Shown piece by piece: positions 12,301-20,887 of a stretch of 64,000 bases of DNA. The stretch is from positions 30,075,301-30,139,300 of the forward strand of contig NC_087066.1 of assembly GCF_963678635.1 (NCBI RefSeq), given 5' to 3'. A program made the position numbers and the translations under genes. The stretch comes from Symsagittifera roscoffensis (Eukaryota > Xenacoelomorpha > Acoela > Convolutidae). The first letter of the stretch is position 1; each line of letters opens with the position of its first letter. Below the pieces are notes generated by a model, which had not been told where the DNA came from, made no database searches, and worked only from the letters and a program-made list of their open reading frames with translations.

Positions 12301-14166
12301 CAAAGTTTTTTATTCACGTTTTTTATACAAATTTTGAAGAACCATAAAACTTTGTGAAGTTTTATATAAGTTCTTCGAAAAACTTAAAATTAACTAAGAA
12401 ACGTCACATCTGGGAAACTGAACGCAATTGAGCAGTCGCATTTGGACGCAAGATTTGCAACTCCTGAGAGTAATCTTACAGTAACCAAAGTTTTATGGTT
12501 CTTCAAAATTTGTATAAAATTTGAATAAAAAATTTGAATAAAAAACTTTACAAAAATTGTAATTACGAACCCTGTAATTGTGTGCTGTCAGAGTACACTC
12601 AAAGAATAGTTTTTTGAGTTGTTGAAAATTCGAAGCAGCGGAGGTGCGTTACACTCTAGTTTTATATTATTTTCTTTAGTTTTATTTACACTTGCGAAGC
12701 GAGTGTAATAGTATGAACCTTATTTTTGTTCCAATATAAATCGCAAATATTGGTGCGGCTCTTTTATGGTGCGGCACCCCAATAAAGGTGGGGCACCTTT
12801 ACAGCTTTTTTGAAAGCATGTACTTTGACTTTCAAGTAGTAATACGTTAACACAGTTGATTCTTTTTTAATTCATTAACTGAACCGAAAAAAGTGAATTA
12901 TTTCAAACATAACAAAAATGAAAACTCGATTTCAGAAATTTTCCAACTCCATATATCTCGCACTTTTTGAAATGCACAATTTGCATAATGTTGCTTTATG
13001 CTTTGCGATTTGTTATAAGCAAACTTAGTGTGGATGCCTTCAGTTTGTTATATTCCAAATTATTACATGCAAAGTTGAGCTTATTTGTGTTTGGAGCCCA
13101 TTTTGCTGAATCGCTTTGGCAAGTTATTAGCATATTTAGCTGCTTTATTCGTGACTACTATTTGTCGGTTGTTAGGCTTGAGTGGATAGTGAGTGAGACT
13201 CAAAATATCTTGATTGCTGTAGGTCGCAGATTCAAATCCTACGCGTAGCCGAGTTTTTGATAATTCGAGGCTTACTTTTACATTTTCTTATTTCACTTGA
13301 TAGAGCTGCTTTTTGGTCGTGTTATCGCAAGTGTTGCGAAGAGCAGCTTATTCTCTGTGTTAATGTTTTTTTTTCGAAGTACATATAGCTGTGTTCGAAT
13401 CTATTGCACAAGGCACAAGACAAGGTAGGTTATACTTAAAGCAGACCAACTGATCTCGATATCTAGTGTCTCCAAATTGCCAAGCATTTTAAGAGTCGAT
13501 AAACGTAGTGAATGTAGTTGGGCTACTGTTATGAGGAAAATGGTGATCATAAAGTATCATCAAAATTTAGAAAGCTTCAACGTGGCACATGTTTTTTAAA
13601 TCAATATTCGAAAATTTAAAAAAAAACAGGCAATCGTTTTAGTTGCAACTGTGTAGTACCGAACAAAAAGTAAATGGTGTTCGGGCGAAATTGGATGTCG
13701 TAAAGTAGTACCAAGTTGGACTCTTTGGATGGCAAAGGGTTGGATTCTCAATAGGAGAGCTTCCCCCAACCGCCTCCTCTGATCCAGTTGTTTCAATTAG
13801 CTTTATCAAAAAGATTCAAAGAGCCCTAGTGAGAGGTAATTCTTTTCTACGAAATTCAAACCCGAAAAAAATATATTTCGAAAATTCGATATTTTGTTTC
13901 GGCATCCTTGAGTACCTCAAGACTTGCTTATTATGGCTTCTCCATGTGGTTTGTTTTGCTACTTTGCGTAGTCATAAAATAGTTTTAATTGTGGTGTGTT
14001 CAGATGCAGTAATTATCAGACGATCATTCCTCAAAAGAGAATCACTACTAATGTGAGAGTGTGTGTGAACTGCTACACCGCCCTGACTCACTCTCTCTCA
14101 ACTCCTTTGCACACCCAAACTGGCAACGGAGGAGGAGAAAACATCACATCGTCTTTACCTTCTTAG
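1..14166 (+). CDS. WDFY3-like: WDFY3/ALFY-like (WD40 and FYVE) protein gene, 3' portion, four exons
   Basis: Predicted 3' end of the homologue of WDFY3/ALFY (Drosophila Blue cheese), a very large BEACH-WD40-FYVE scaffold that links ubiquitinated aggregates and PI3P membranes to autophagy. The exons are <1-332, 3833-4059, 5289-5489 and 14004-14166. Joining phases agree at every junction (0, 2, 2) and all introns are GT..AG. Recognition rests on the segment order seen in WDFY3: a [16 protein letters not shown] block (KLTMHTAFDRKDN in vertebrates), then [17 protein letters not shown], then a FYVE finger with [13 protein letters not shown] and VRVC signatures, then a short Ser/Thr/Gly tail. The upstream BEACH domain and most WD repeats lie outside the window. 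Introns of 3.5, 1.2 and 8.5 kb are packed with repeats. The family assignment is strong; exact exon limits are inferred. Confidence 0.88.
735..845 (-). repeat. tRNA-derived SINE head (minus strand)
   Basis: Read on the minus strand, an A-box-like TAGCATAGTGG (812-822) is followed about 30 bases later by a B-box-like GTATTCGATCCC (769-780). These are the two internal RNA polymerase III promoter blocks of tRNA genes. The flanking acceptor arms do not pair cleanly, so this is a tRNA-derived SINE head rather than a working tRNA. Confidence 0.55.
1220..1370 (+). repeat. Dispersed repeat with GAACGTAGTGAAG core
   Basis: Shares, in the same order, a GAACGTAGTGAAG block, a GATCG-like block, a T-run with AGGAAAA, and TTTTTCGCGGTTGAACTTTTGATTTCTTTT with copies near 4165-4300, 4365-4505, 5700-5770, 7310-7410, 16505-16680, 17880-17960 and 19350-19500. 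The copies are diverged and lack coding capacity. The class is unknown. Confidence 0.55.
1975..2010 (+). repeat. tRNA-like fragment with perfect B box
   Basis: GGTTCGATTCC at about 1983-1993 matches the Pol III B-box consensus, in the context GGGTTCGATTCCGGCAGGG. No matching A box at normal spacing is evident upstream, so this is probably a truncated SINE head. Confidence 0.4.
2428..2640 (+). repeat. tRNA-derived SINE copy with 3' hairpin tail
   Basis: A box TGGCTCAGTGG (2437-2447) and B box GATCGAATCC (2491-2500) lie 44 bases apart, as in tRNA-derived SINEs. The body runs through GTAGCCGAGTTTTT and AGAGCTGCTTTATGTCGTG into a perfect 8-bp hairpin with GAA loop (2596-2614). The same body and tail occur near 6395-6590 and 13173-13370, and a headless copy near 2805-2860. 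Confidence 0.75.
2565..3040 (+). repeat. Two-copy tandem duplication, ~238-bp unit
   Basis: The stretch from AGAGCTGCTT through ACGAAAGTTTTCAAGACCAG, CCATGTCCGAGGCT and TTTCAACACT (about 2565-2803) recurs at about 2804-3040 with moderate divergence. The duplicated unit includes the SINE tail, so it arose after that SINE inserted. Confidence 0.7.
3145..3528 (+). mobile_element. MITE-like element with ~40-bp inverted termini
   Basis: The left end (CTGTTTCTGTGG..CTCATGCGCGAAGGACCGAA, about 3149-3190) is matched on the opposite strand by the right end (AACAGAAACGGTGG..CTCATACGCAAAGGACCGAA, about 3485-3525 reversed). Roughly 300 bases of non-coding sequence lie between. The size and imperfect long termini fit a non-autonomous DNA transposon. 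No clear target duplication was seen. Confidence 0.55.
3833..4059 (+). CDS. WDFY3-like: WDFY3-like exon B: last WD-type segment
   Basis: The acceptor AG is at 3831-3832 and the donor CC|GTGAGA at 4059/4060. It opens in phase 0 with a basic/Ser linker ([13 protein letters not shown]) and a Gly-rich stretch, then encodes [20 protein letters not shown] followed by [17 protein letters not shown]. This corresponds to the WDFY3 block that carries KLTMHTAFDRKDN and AEVTALGI just before the FYVE finger. It ends with two bases of a Pro codon completed by the first base of the next exon. Confidence 0.87.
4060..5288 (+). other. Intron between WDFY3-like exons B and C
   Basis: A 1.2-kb intron, donor GTGAGA and acceptor GTGTGTAG. 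It holds two further copies of the GAACGTAGTGAAG repeat family (about 4165-4300 and 4365-4505) and a tRNA-like sequence at 4588-4650. Near 5165-5185 a TCGCATGTGATGCGA hairpin resembles the SINE tail motif and recurs near 7102-7120. Long open frames on both strands over 4484-4949 are byproducts of the tRNA-like repeat and T-rich sequence. Confidence 0.7.
4588..4650 (+). repeat. tRNA-like pseudogene or SINE head with T-run terminator
   Basis: GGTCTGG at the 5' end pairs with CCGGACC at the 3' end (seven pairs, one G-T), and a T-arm-like TGGGATTTGAGTCCCG precedes the 3' acceptor strand. A run of eight T follows at about 4654, a typical Pol III stop. At 63 bases it is short for a tRNA, the D arm is poorly formed and the B box is degenerate, so a decayed tRNA or SINE head is favoured over a functional gene. 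Confidence 0.5.
5289..5489 (+). CDS. WDFY3-like: WDFY3-like exon C: last WD strand and N-terminal half of FYVE finger
   Basis: Starts after the acceptor TGTAG at 5288 and ends at AA|GTAAGA (5489/5490). After [17 protein letters not shown] comes NWMRDEG, the FYVE WxxD motif, then the zinc pairs CMHC and CRNC within RRHHCRNCG, the basic PI3P-binding signature, and LFCAK. The match to WDFY3 ([35 protein letters not shown]) is close over the whole exon. The finger is split at the FC(A/Q)K codon and finished in the exon at 14004. Confidence 0.92.
6127..6590 (+). repeat. Long SINE-like repeat, copy 1
   Basis: About 460 bases, homologous to 12890-13375. It starts near ACATAACAAAAATGAAA, runs through TTGCTTTATGCTTTGCG-like and GGATGCCTTCAGTTTG, then an A-box-like TAGGCTTGATTGG (6395-6407), B box AATCGAATCC (6451-6460), the GTAGCCGAG body and the hairpin tail (6557-6575). 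The tRNA-like promoter sits inside rather than at the 5' end, so a SINE and an unrelated upstream repeat may have been copied together. Confidence 0.7.
9420..9660 (+). repeat. Two-copy tandem duplication, ~180-bp spacing
   Basis: CCAAAAAACTACCCGTCAGATT near 9453 and CTCAAAAACTACCCGTCCAG near 9632, each preceded by a TTTTTCG..AAA..TTTCC block, mark two diverged copies of one unit. No coding capacity or known family is evident. Confidence 0.5.
10320..10800 (+). repeat. Dispersed repeat with CTGATACGWGCAG end, copy 1
   Basis: Shares ordered blocks with 15875-16490: TTGTTCCGACTTTCG, TTTGTGCTCGGG, AGCCATTTTTGACG, GTCCTGAGCT, GACAATTAACACGCG, AGCGGAGATTTAA and GGTTTGCTCTGATACGTGCA. A weaker copy lies at 54640-54900. 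Non-coding, class unknown. Confidence 0.6.
11060..12260 (+). repeat. Tandem array, ~168-bp unit, about seven diverged copies
   Basis: The landmark GAATCTTGCCT or close variants falls near 11190, 11361, 11528, 11696, 11866, 12034 and 12189, a spacing of 155-171 bases. Each unit also carries GTTGGGTGCTGTCAGGGTA, CTCAAATCCTTGTAGTTTTC, GAGATATGACGTTTTTT and an A/T-rich end. Divergence between units is high, so the array is old. It lies inside the long WDFY3-like intron. Confidence 0.8.
12330..12620 (+). repeat. Inverted remnant and fragment of the 168-bp repeat
   Basis: About 12420-12480 (GAGCAGTCGCATTTGG..CAAGATTTGCAACTCCTGAG) is the reverse complement of the array unit. A direct fragment follows at about 12565-12605 (CCTGTAATTGTGTGCTGTCA). 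The array therefore ends in an inverted junction. Confidence 0.6.
12688..12706 (+). repeat. Isolated GAA-loop hairpin
   Basis: ACACTTGC-GAA-GCGAGTGT can fold into an 8-bp stem (one G-T) with a GAA loop. It has the same GCGAAGC centre as the SINE tails at 2596-2614 and 6557-6575. Confidence 0.5.
12890..13375 (+). repeat. Long SINE-like repeat, copy 2
   Basis: Homologous along its length to 6127-6590. The A-box-like TAGGCTTGAGTGG is at 13173-13185 and the B-box-like GATTCAAATCC at 13229-13239, followed by GTAGCCGAGTTTTT and AGAGCTGCTTTTTGGTCGTG. The tail hairpin has lost symmetry here (GTTGCGAAGAGCAGC). The open frame at 12967-13248 is incidental to the repeat. Confidence 0.7.
14004..14166 (+). 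CDS. WDFY3-like: WDFY3-like last exon: C-terminal half of FYVE finger and stop
   Basis: After acceptor TTCAG (14003) a single A completes the Lys codon left by the exon ending at 5489. Then come [16 protein letters not shown] and [11 protein letters not shown], supplying the third and fourth FYVE zinc pairs and the RVC motif. In WDFY3 the same place reads KCSRFQSEIKRLKISSPVRV then CQNCY. A 29-residue Thr/Ser/Gly tail ends at TAG (14164-14166). The match in phase, order and motif over an 8.5-kb intron is convincing. Confidence 0.88.
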
Positions 14167-15470
14167 CCCTACTCTGTGCCCGATATTCTGTAAAACTAGA
14201 AAAAGTGCAACCGACAATAATTACCATAACTCATCAGTTGCCAAGAAAAACTTATCACACTCATTAGAAGTACGTCAAAAAAACGGCAAAGTAGAAGTGC
14301 GCTTAGGAGGACAAAAAGCGGCGAAGCAGAAACTTACTATTGAAATTCTTCTGCTCTAAAACATCAAAACTGCAACAAACGAAAGTCCCATCTCTGAAAG
14401 AGTGTTGAATTGTTGAAAATTTGTTTAAATATATACTGCAATAGTCTTTCTAGCTTTCAATTTTTTTGTGATTGAAGTCATGCGAAGTGTTTTTTTTTTA
14501 AATACATCTACAAGTTCAGAAGTTATTTTATTTGAAGTTGATTGCTTAATAGGATTTTGAATACGTGGTTAACCATTTTCATCTTAGATAAATAGCTTCG
14601 ATTCTTCATTAGTTTCTGTTCGCATCTATTTTTTTCTGAGCTAAACCACAAAGAAACCAGTGTTTATTTTGATATATTCTGAAAAATAGTATTGTAAATT
14701 TCAAGTAGTGTAGATATAAAATGTATCGTAATTTTTGCTATTTTATGTCAATTCCATCAGTTAAAATTATTTATGGGAACTAATAAATGCTATTGCATTC
14801 AATTTTAGGTGCTGAAATATTTTGAATATAAATTGTAACGACTAGATAATAGACGTAAAATTATCGAAAGTTTCTTGATCGTTTGTGAGTCCTAGTCACT
14901 CGAACGTAAACTCCAGAATTTTTGCTAAAGAGTTTTAAATTATTTTTTGGTAATTTGAATGCAAAAAATTGAGTTAGGTTGCAATGCACATTACGCAGGA
15001 TTAGATTAAATTTTTTGCAGCTAATCTGTCTTGTGTCTTGGTAGATGTAATGTGATTTGTTGAACCATTCCAAGCCAAAAGATTGGGATATTCGAAACAA
15101 ACTTTGCAACAACAGAATTTTCCTCAAATCTCATGTAATCTTATTTATTATTTGCCATGCAATATATGATCATGATAGTGCTAAATTTTTTTCATATTAA
15201 TAAAAATTTCTATTTCTGTAATTTATTTAATTTCACAAAGAAACTCTTCTCAAACATTTTCAAATCAAAAATTGAGTGTACCATAAACCAGAACCCAAAC
15301 TAAGAAGATAAGAAAAGCTAACTTTTAAAGATTTTGACGAGCAATTGAAAATTAGTTATGAGTCAGTACTCAAGTGTTTCCACAAGCAAGCGATTGTGTT
15401 ATCTACGTGTTAGCTTTTAAACATAAGTCGGACATTTTTGTGGTAAATTAAAAATTGAATGAAATTGTCT
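14167..15470. other. 3' UTR and intergenic AT-rich sequence
   Basis: Apart from the candidate polyadenylation signal I see nothing gene-like here. The AAAAAAACGGCAAAGTAGAAG block near 14277 has a relative near 22622 (AAAAAAACGGCAAAGCGGGG). Confidence 0.5.
14782..14787 (+). terminator. Candidate polyadenylation signal AATAAA
   Basis: An AATAAA hexamer about 615 bases after the WDFY3-like stop, followed by a T/G-rich stretch. It would give a 3' UTR of ordinary length. Such hexamers are common in AT-rich DNA, so this is only a candidate. Confidence 0.3.
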
Positions 15471-16490
15471 TGTTGCTCCGACTTTTGAAGAAAACGGAAG
15501 ATTTATGATTGGTGTGGTTTTTTTTATTCAGTCAATTTTCGGCGATGGAAATAATAGTTTTTAACAAAAAAAATTTATGCAACATTGAGGATATCGACTC
15601 CCTGAAATCAAATTTAAAGCAATAATTTACCTCGGATCTTTTTTACAAAGTTTTCAGGGTTTGAAAGTTGCCAATTTGGACATGCTCTGGATTATTTTAT
15701 GCGCACTTTGAAGATTTTATCCATAATCCTGAAAGCGTAACGCTCATTATTTATGCGTGGCGAATTATCCCGCACAAAAAATCGTTCCAAATTAAGTTGA
15801 GGCTAGCTAATTGGTTGCACTAATTTCGTACGAATCAAATTTATACGCTTGATCTTTGCTTTTGTCCAGATTTAAAAGTTTTTGTTCCGACTTTCGTAAT
15901 GAAAGTAACGGATTATTTGTGCTCGGGGTGGGTTTTTTCTTCAGTCAAATTTTTACAAGCCATTTTTGACGGATGTTTTTTTTATATCATTCGACAGCTA
16001 TTGCTGTCCTGAGCTTATATTTGAAATGATATTTCACCTGTGATCTTTTTTCGTAATGTTATGGGGGTTTGAAGATTGCCATTTTGGGGCAATTAACGAG
16101 CGATATATTTCGCGCTATTAACGCGTAAGCGGAGATTTAATCCGTCTTAGAAAATGCTCCAAATTGGTTCAAGGATGCCTTTATGCCATAGTTGATTTGT
16201 TAATAGGAGCGAAATCTATCACTTTGTACTTTATATGGCGCGTGGGGGGATTATTTTCACAAAAAAATCTCGAATTTAAAAAAAAAGAAACTCAGTTTTT
16301 TTATTAGAATTAATTTTTTCAAATTATTACTGCTACATAGGCCTTAAAAGGCTGTCGAAAAACTCAGGGCTTTGCCCTGATACGAGCAGTCTTGTTCAAT
16401 ATTTACTTTTATCCTATTCGATATAGATTAAGGGGCAGTCGGAAACTTAGGGCTTTGCCCTGATATACAAGTAGCCTTACTATTTAAGCA
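15470..16490 (+). repeat. Dispersed repeat with CTGATACGWGCAG end, copy 2, with duplicated end
   Basis: Longer copy of the 10320-10800 repeat, preceded by GGCGAATTATCCCGC and AAATTAAGTTGAGGCTAGCT, which also occur near 54680-54730. Its 3' end is duplicated: CAGGGCTTTGCCCTGATACG near 16367 and TAGGGCTTTGCCCTGATATA near 16449, each able to form a short hairpin (GGGC-TTT-GCCC). Confidence 0.6.
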
Positions 16491-16959
16491 GTGGATTTTA
16501 AGTGTAAAAAGAACGAAGTGCAGTGACTTTCACTCAGATAGATTTTGAATAATTTTTGTTGGTTTTTTCTTTCAGAAATAGGTCTTAGATTGATCTAGTA
16601 ACTACAGAAAAGCATCATACATATTTTTGATTCTTTTTGCTCTTTTTGACTTTTGCTCTTTTTGATTTAAACTCAAGTTCATTGCTAAAAAGTAGACAAT
16701 TTGCGCTCTCCAATAACGAAAGCGGTAATGAAATGGTGTGAAAAAATCTAACAGATTTCTAGTTTCGAAAGAGCATTTTAATTTGAGCTTTTCCTGCGTC
16801 ATAAAGAGTTTACACATCGACCCAATTTGTTTAAAATGTGTTAATATTATCAAAAAATTTCATTTATAAATTGTTTTTGCAATTCAAATTGCTCCGATCT
16901 GATATGTTTTTTTTTCGAAACTCGAAAAGTGTTAAATTTTCAAAAATGTTCAATCATCT

Positions 16960-17290
16960 TCTTAGCGAAAAAAGTCAACCTAAAAGATTGATCATATTCG
17001 TTTTCATGAATGTATTTGGCTTCCGTTTTGGCGGTGTGGACTCTCAGTTTCTAGTTGATAAATGTACGGGTACTGTCATCGCATCATAGAAACTGCGTAA
17101 ATATCAACGTGCCCTAATGCCACAATTAATACCGTCAAAAACAATCGGTCATGTCGGCACTAACCTAGCATACTTGCGTGTCAAGGATCTCTTTGAAGAC
17201 ACTTTTATTGATCGTGTCAATATCGTTTTGACCAGGACAACGTTGTTTGCGCTCGTATTAAAATTGTGATGATTGGACTCGTGTTTTGTT
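16960..17290 (+). pseudogene. Unassigned coding-like remnant
   Basis: Two adjoining + strand segments look protein-like: one ending FGFRFGGVDSQFLVDKCTGT (stop near 17087), and a continuation in the same frame past that stop with LRKYQRALMPQL and TNLAYLRVKDLFEDTF. Base composition is less T-rich than the surroundings. I do not recognise the family; a decayed transposon or host gene fragment are both possible. Confidence 0.3.
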
Positions 17291-18514
17291 CTACAGACGT
17301 GGAAATGGGTCGAGGAAACTTGGATGAACTCGTTTCAAACTTCTCAGTTGTTTTTTTTTTTCAAAAAGGATCTTTTTTGATCCAGTTTTCTTAATTTAGA
17401 TCAAATGGATGAAAAAACAACAAATCATGAAAATTTTAAGAACTATATATATTTCAAAATGTGCAGGTTGAAATTCTTTAAATAAATGCACCTCGGTTAC
17501 TTTGAGTCCATGAAAATTTTCTAACACTCTTTTTAATACGTTTTCCAAATGAATTATTGGAAAAGTTAATCAAAGTTGGAAAAAGCTCTTTAGCGCGAGA
17601 AAATCTTGAAAAGTAACACTTTAAAAGTTTTTTTTTGTTTTTTTTCTAAGTAAAATTTTTGACTTCGCTTCTGACGTGTACTTTGTAGAAATATTTTGAA
17701 ATCAATACCTTTTGAATCTATTATTTCGATTGGCACCAAAAACACCACGCAATTTTGAAAACAAAAAGTAACAGTAGAACGGCTACAATTGTTTCATTTT
17801 TGCAGATATTTAACAAAATCGATATTTAACAAAATCGAACAAAAGATAAAAACTAAAACGAAGCTCCGAGTCTTCTTCAGGCCGTGCTGATTTGTTTTTT
17901 GTTTTTTTTTTTTCAGGAAAAATGAGAAATTTTGTTCGGGCTCAAATTTATTTTTATTTAGCAGTTTTCACTCTTCTTAGATTCAGTCCATATCTTTCTT
18001 AAAAAGAAGACAGACATCACCAAGAACAAGCAAAACTGTAAAAATCCCAAAAACGTGATCGGACGTCTGATTTTAAAAATGGATTTTGATTTTCAGTTTT
18101 CCTACGAATTAAAAATTTACCTATTGAATCAGTTTTTTAAAACTGGGTTGCAGTTTTTTAAAATTGGGTTAGTTTTTTAAAAGTGTCAGTCACTAAATGG
18201 AATTCAAAAAGCTTCAAGCTCGTTTTGTTGAAACACCGAATTTTAAAAGTTGACTTTTCGACAAAAAGGGTTTTCCTTTTCCTTGCGTTCATTGACTCTT
18301 TTTAAAGTGTCTATTGGCTGTTCTCAGAACTTCGGAAGTTTTGCGCAGAATCATTCAAATGAAATGTGTACATCACAACCTACAGAAATAAACTCGAAAT
18401 CACCGAAACTGCCCGCTAAACTTATGTTTCTCTCTAGCAGATGGACCGCCTGGAGAAAAACCAGAACTTGGCTCCGAAAAAAAAACAGGGCCGAGCCCCT
18501 CCGTGCTGGTTAAT

Positions 18515-18612
18515 GCTCTCTGCTTTCAAGCGTGAGTACAGAGCTTAAAAGTTTCACCAGACAGCTCACTGCAATCACCAGTGACTAGCTAGCTACACCA
18601 ACAATCAATTCT
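18515..18612 (+). repeat. Direct repeat left of the BEL/Pao remnant (possible LTR fragment)
   Basis: GCGTGAGTACAGAGCTTAAA, then CCAGACAGCTCACTGCAATC and ACCAGTGAC, matches 21915-21985 nearly base for base. The two copies bracket the BEL/Pao pol remnant in the same orientation, as LTRs would, but TG..CA ends and a primer site could not be identified. Confidence 0.45.
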
Positions 18613-19639
18613 CTTCAGTTACCTTGAGTCCATTGTCTTTTTTCAACTCTCTGTTGCATATGTTTTTAAATTGAATCATGGAAAATGTTCATTAAATTTG
18701 AAAACTGATGCAAAGAAGTCGTTGTTTCTCCCACGAGGAAAGAACTTCTTGCTGTGTTCGAATTGAAAATCATATAATAATCCTTCCTTTTGCGGTCAAA
18801 AACTTACAAGAGCTAGTGAAATGTTTCAATAGTACAAACCAATTTGACCGAACAATTTTACCCAACTTACAAGCAAATAGGACAAAAAAGCGTATAGGGC
18901 GTTTAAAAAAGTAAATCGTAGCTCTTAAATTTAAATGTAAAGCTGTAGTTTGCGCTTCCTAAGTGAGAGGAAATCATGAAATGTTACAAAATTGTACAAG
19001 TTTATTTTTTGTTTTTGTTTAAATTTTTTGACTGTGTTTCCGACAGAAATTGTAGTTAACTCACTACAGCATTTTAAAAATAAGGTTTTCAATTATGATT
19101 ATACATCCCATCTTTTATTTCGGTTCGCACCAAAAACACCACGCAACTTTGAAAACAAAAAGTTACAGTGGAACGGCTACATTTGTTTAGTTTTTGTGGG
19201 TTTTTATTGAAATCTATTCGCACCAAATATATGCACGCTAATTTTTAATTAAATTGAAGATAAATTTTATGAATCTTGAAGTTCTTAGTAATTCTTATAT
19301 GATGAATTTTCTCTTATATTTGCAATTTTGAATATGCAATTTTGTTTTTCTTAAAAATGGACAAGCGTAGTTCGGGCTCTTCAGAAATTTGGTTTTTGTT
19401 TTTACTTTCAGAAAATTTGAGAAAATTGTTGCGTCTCAAGTTTATTGTTTGCAGTGTCCTTTTTCAGTTTTTTAGGTTCAGTTCATTTCATTTTTTAAAA
19501 GAACGGCAAACACCACCATTGCACGGCCAAAGTGTAAAAGTCACAAGAACTTCCAAAATGGACTTTAAGGATCAGATATATCAACAAGGTCATTTTGTTG
19601 AGACATTGAAATTAAACAATTTTGTTTTTGATTTTTCAA

Positions 19640-20040
19640 CAGTACGTATTCACCGATGCTTCTAAGTGCGCCATGGCAGCTTGCATATACATCTGTATTT
19701 CGAACCAAGACCATAAACAATCATCAATTATGATTGGAAGAACCAGTGTCGCACCACTTAACCAAGAAAGCATACCCAAGCTCGAACTGAAAGCTGCCGT
19801 GTTGGCGCACGTCTTTGCAAATTTACAAACGAAGAATCTCGACTAACTTTCAACGCCATTCACTACTGGACGGATAGTACGACAATAGTTTCATGGATTA
19901 ACAATCAGGAAAAGCAGAAATAACACTGTTAAAATAGAATCAACAAAATTCTGTCCGTTTCTGAAGCCCAACAGTGGCATCATTTACCCGGTAAACAGAA
20001 CCCGGCCGATCACGCTACAAGATGTACTAGCTTCAGGACG
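19640..20040 (+). pseudogene. BEL/Pao pol: RT C-terminus and RNase H
   Basis: YVFTDASKCAMAACIYI, followed by IPKLELKAAVLAH, is the BEL/Pao-specific segment after the RT. HYWTDSTTIVSWI and then WHHLPGKQNPADHATR are the RNase H motifs typical of the superfamily. The second half is in another frame and carries an in-frame stop near 19920. The sequence starts abruptly after a T-rich dispersed repeat, marking 5' truncation. Confidence 0.82.
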
Positions 20041-20054
20041 CCGAACAATTTTGG

Positions 20055-20887
20055 TTGCAACCACCAGAATTTCTACTCTTACCAAAATCTGAATGGCCTC
20101 ATCCAAAACTGCAGGTTAACGCAGTTACTCAACCGGTTTTCACAACTACAGATGAGGAGAGAAATACTGCAATAAAAGTCGACAGTGCAACCAACGCTAT
20201 GGTGAAACGCGAAAACTTTTATACTAGCGCAAAAAGTGAACCAATCCTTGAAGTCTTGAGATTTTCCGATTGGTTTTGTCTACTCCGCGCAACTGCTCGT
20301 GTTGTACAGTTCAAGGACATTCAGCAAAAACGAAAACGCGATTTAAGAATAGACGACCGGGAGATGGCGAAAACTTTTCTCTACGGGCAATCACAACACG
20401 CTACTTACACCGATACTATTAAACGTTTAACTACTCACAAAGCATTAGACCACAAAGATGCTTTACTGCCATACTCACCATTTATGGATGGTAATCTTAT
20501 TCGTGCGCGAGGACGATTGAGACATTCACCAATGCCAGATTCAACTAAGTACCTTATTATTCTGTATGCAAAGGAACCTTCAATTCAAAATATGATCAAA
20601 AACGCACATTATAAATGCATGCCCCTCGGCACCGGATTTGTATGACACTACTTGCAACAAAGCTTCATAATTTTGGGTCTCAGAAAAGCCTTGAGACGCA
20701 TTCGCCACCACTGTTTCTTGTGCCGGCCGCCGCTCTCAAGGAAAAAAATTTAAACCCTCTCATGGCTGATCCACCTGCACAGCGCTTCGATGGCCCGGTA
20801 ACTAATCCATATCCCTTCAAGAACGTTGGACTTGACTACATTGGTCCATTCTACATTGCTAAAAGTGATACCACCGAAAAGAACTAA
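20055..20887 (+). pseudogene. BEL/Pao pol: linker and integrase zinc-binding region
   Basis: Two overlapping frames carry a long linker with GNLIRARGRLRHSPMPDSTK and an N-terminal integrase region ending PFKNVGLDYIGPFYI, the BEL/Pao signature before the integrase core (usually PF..VG.DY.GPF). The finger is degraded: the expected CxxC is missing. A stop at about 20642 in the first frame shows decay. Confidence 0.75.

Larger units (their letters stand above)
5490..14003 (+). other. 8.5-kb intron splitting the FYVE finger
   Basis: Donor GTAAGA, acceptor GTGTTCAG. It contains two copies of a ~460-bp SINE-like repeat, the 9.4-9.66 kb duplication, a dispersed repeat at 10.3-10.8 kb, the 168-bp array at 11.06-12.26 kb and an inverted remnant of it. 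The remaining T-rich sequence (about 6.6-9.4 kb and 13.4-14.0 kb) shows no gene-like coding. Confidence 0.7.

Noticed and set aside
14037-14167. Separate gene from the + strand frame 14061-14267
   Set aside because: The overlapping frame that continues the FYVE finger (VRVCVNCY) explains the composition; the other frame is a shadow.
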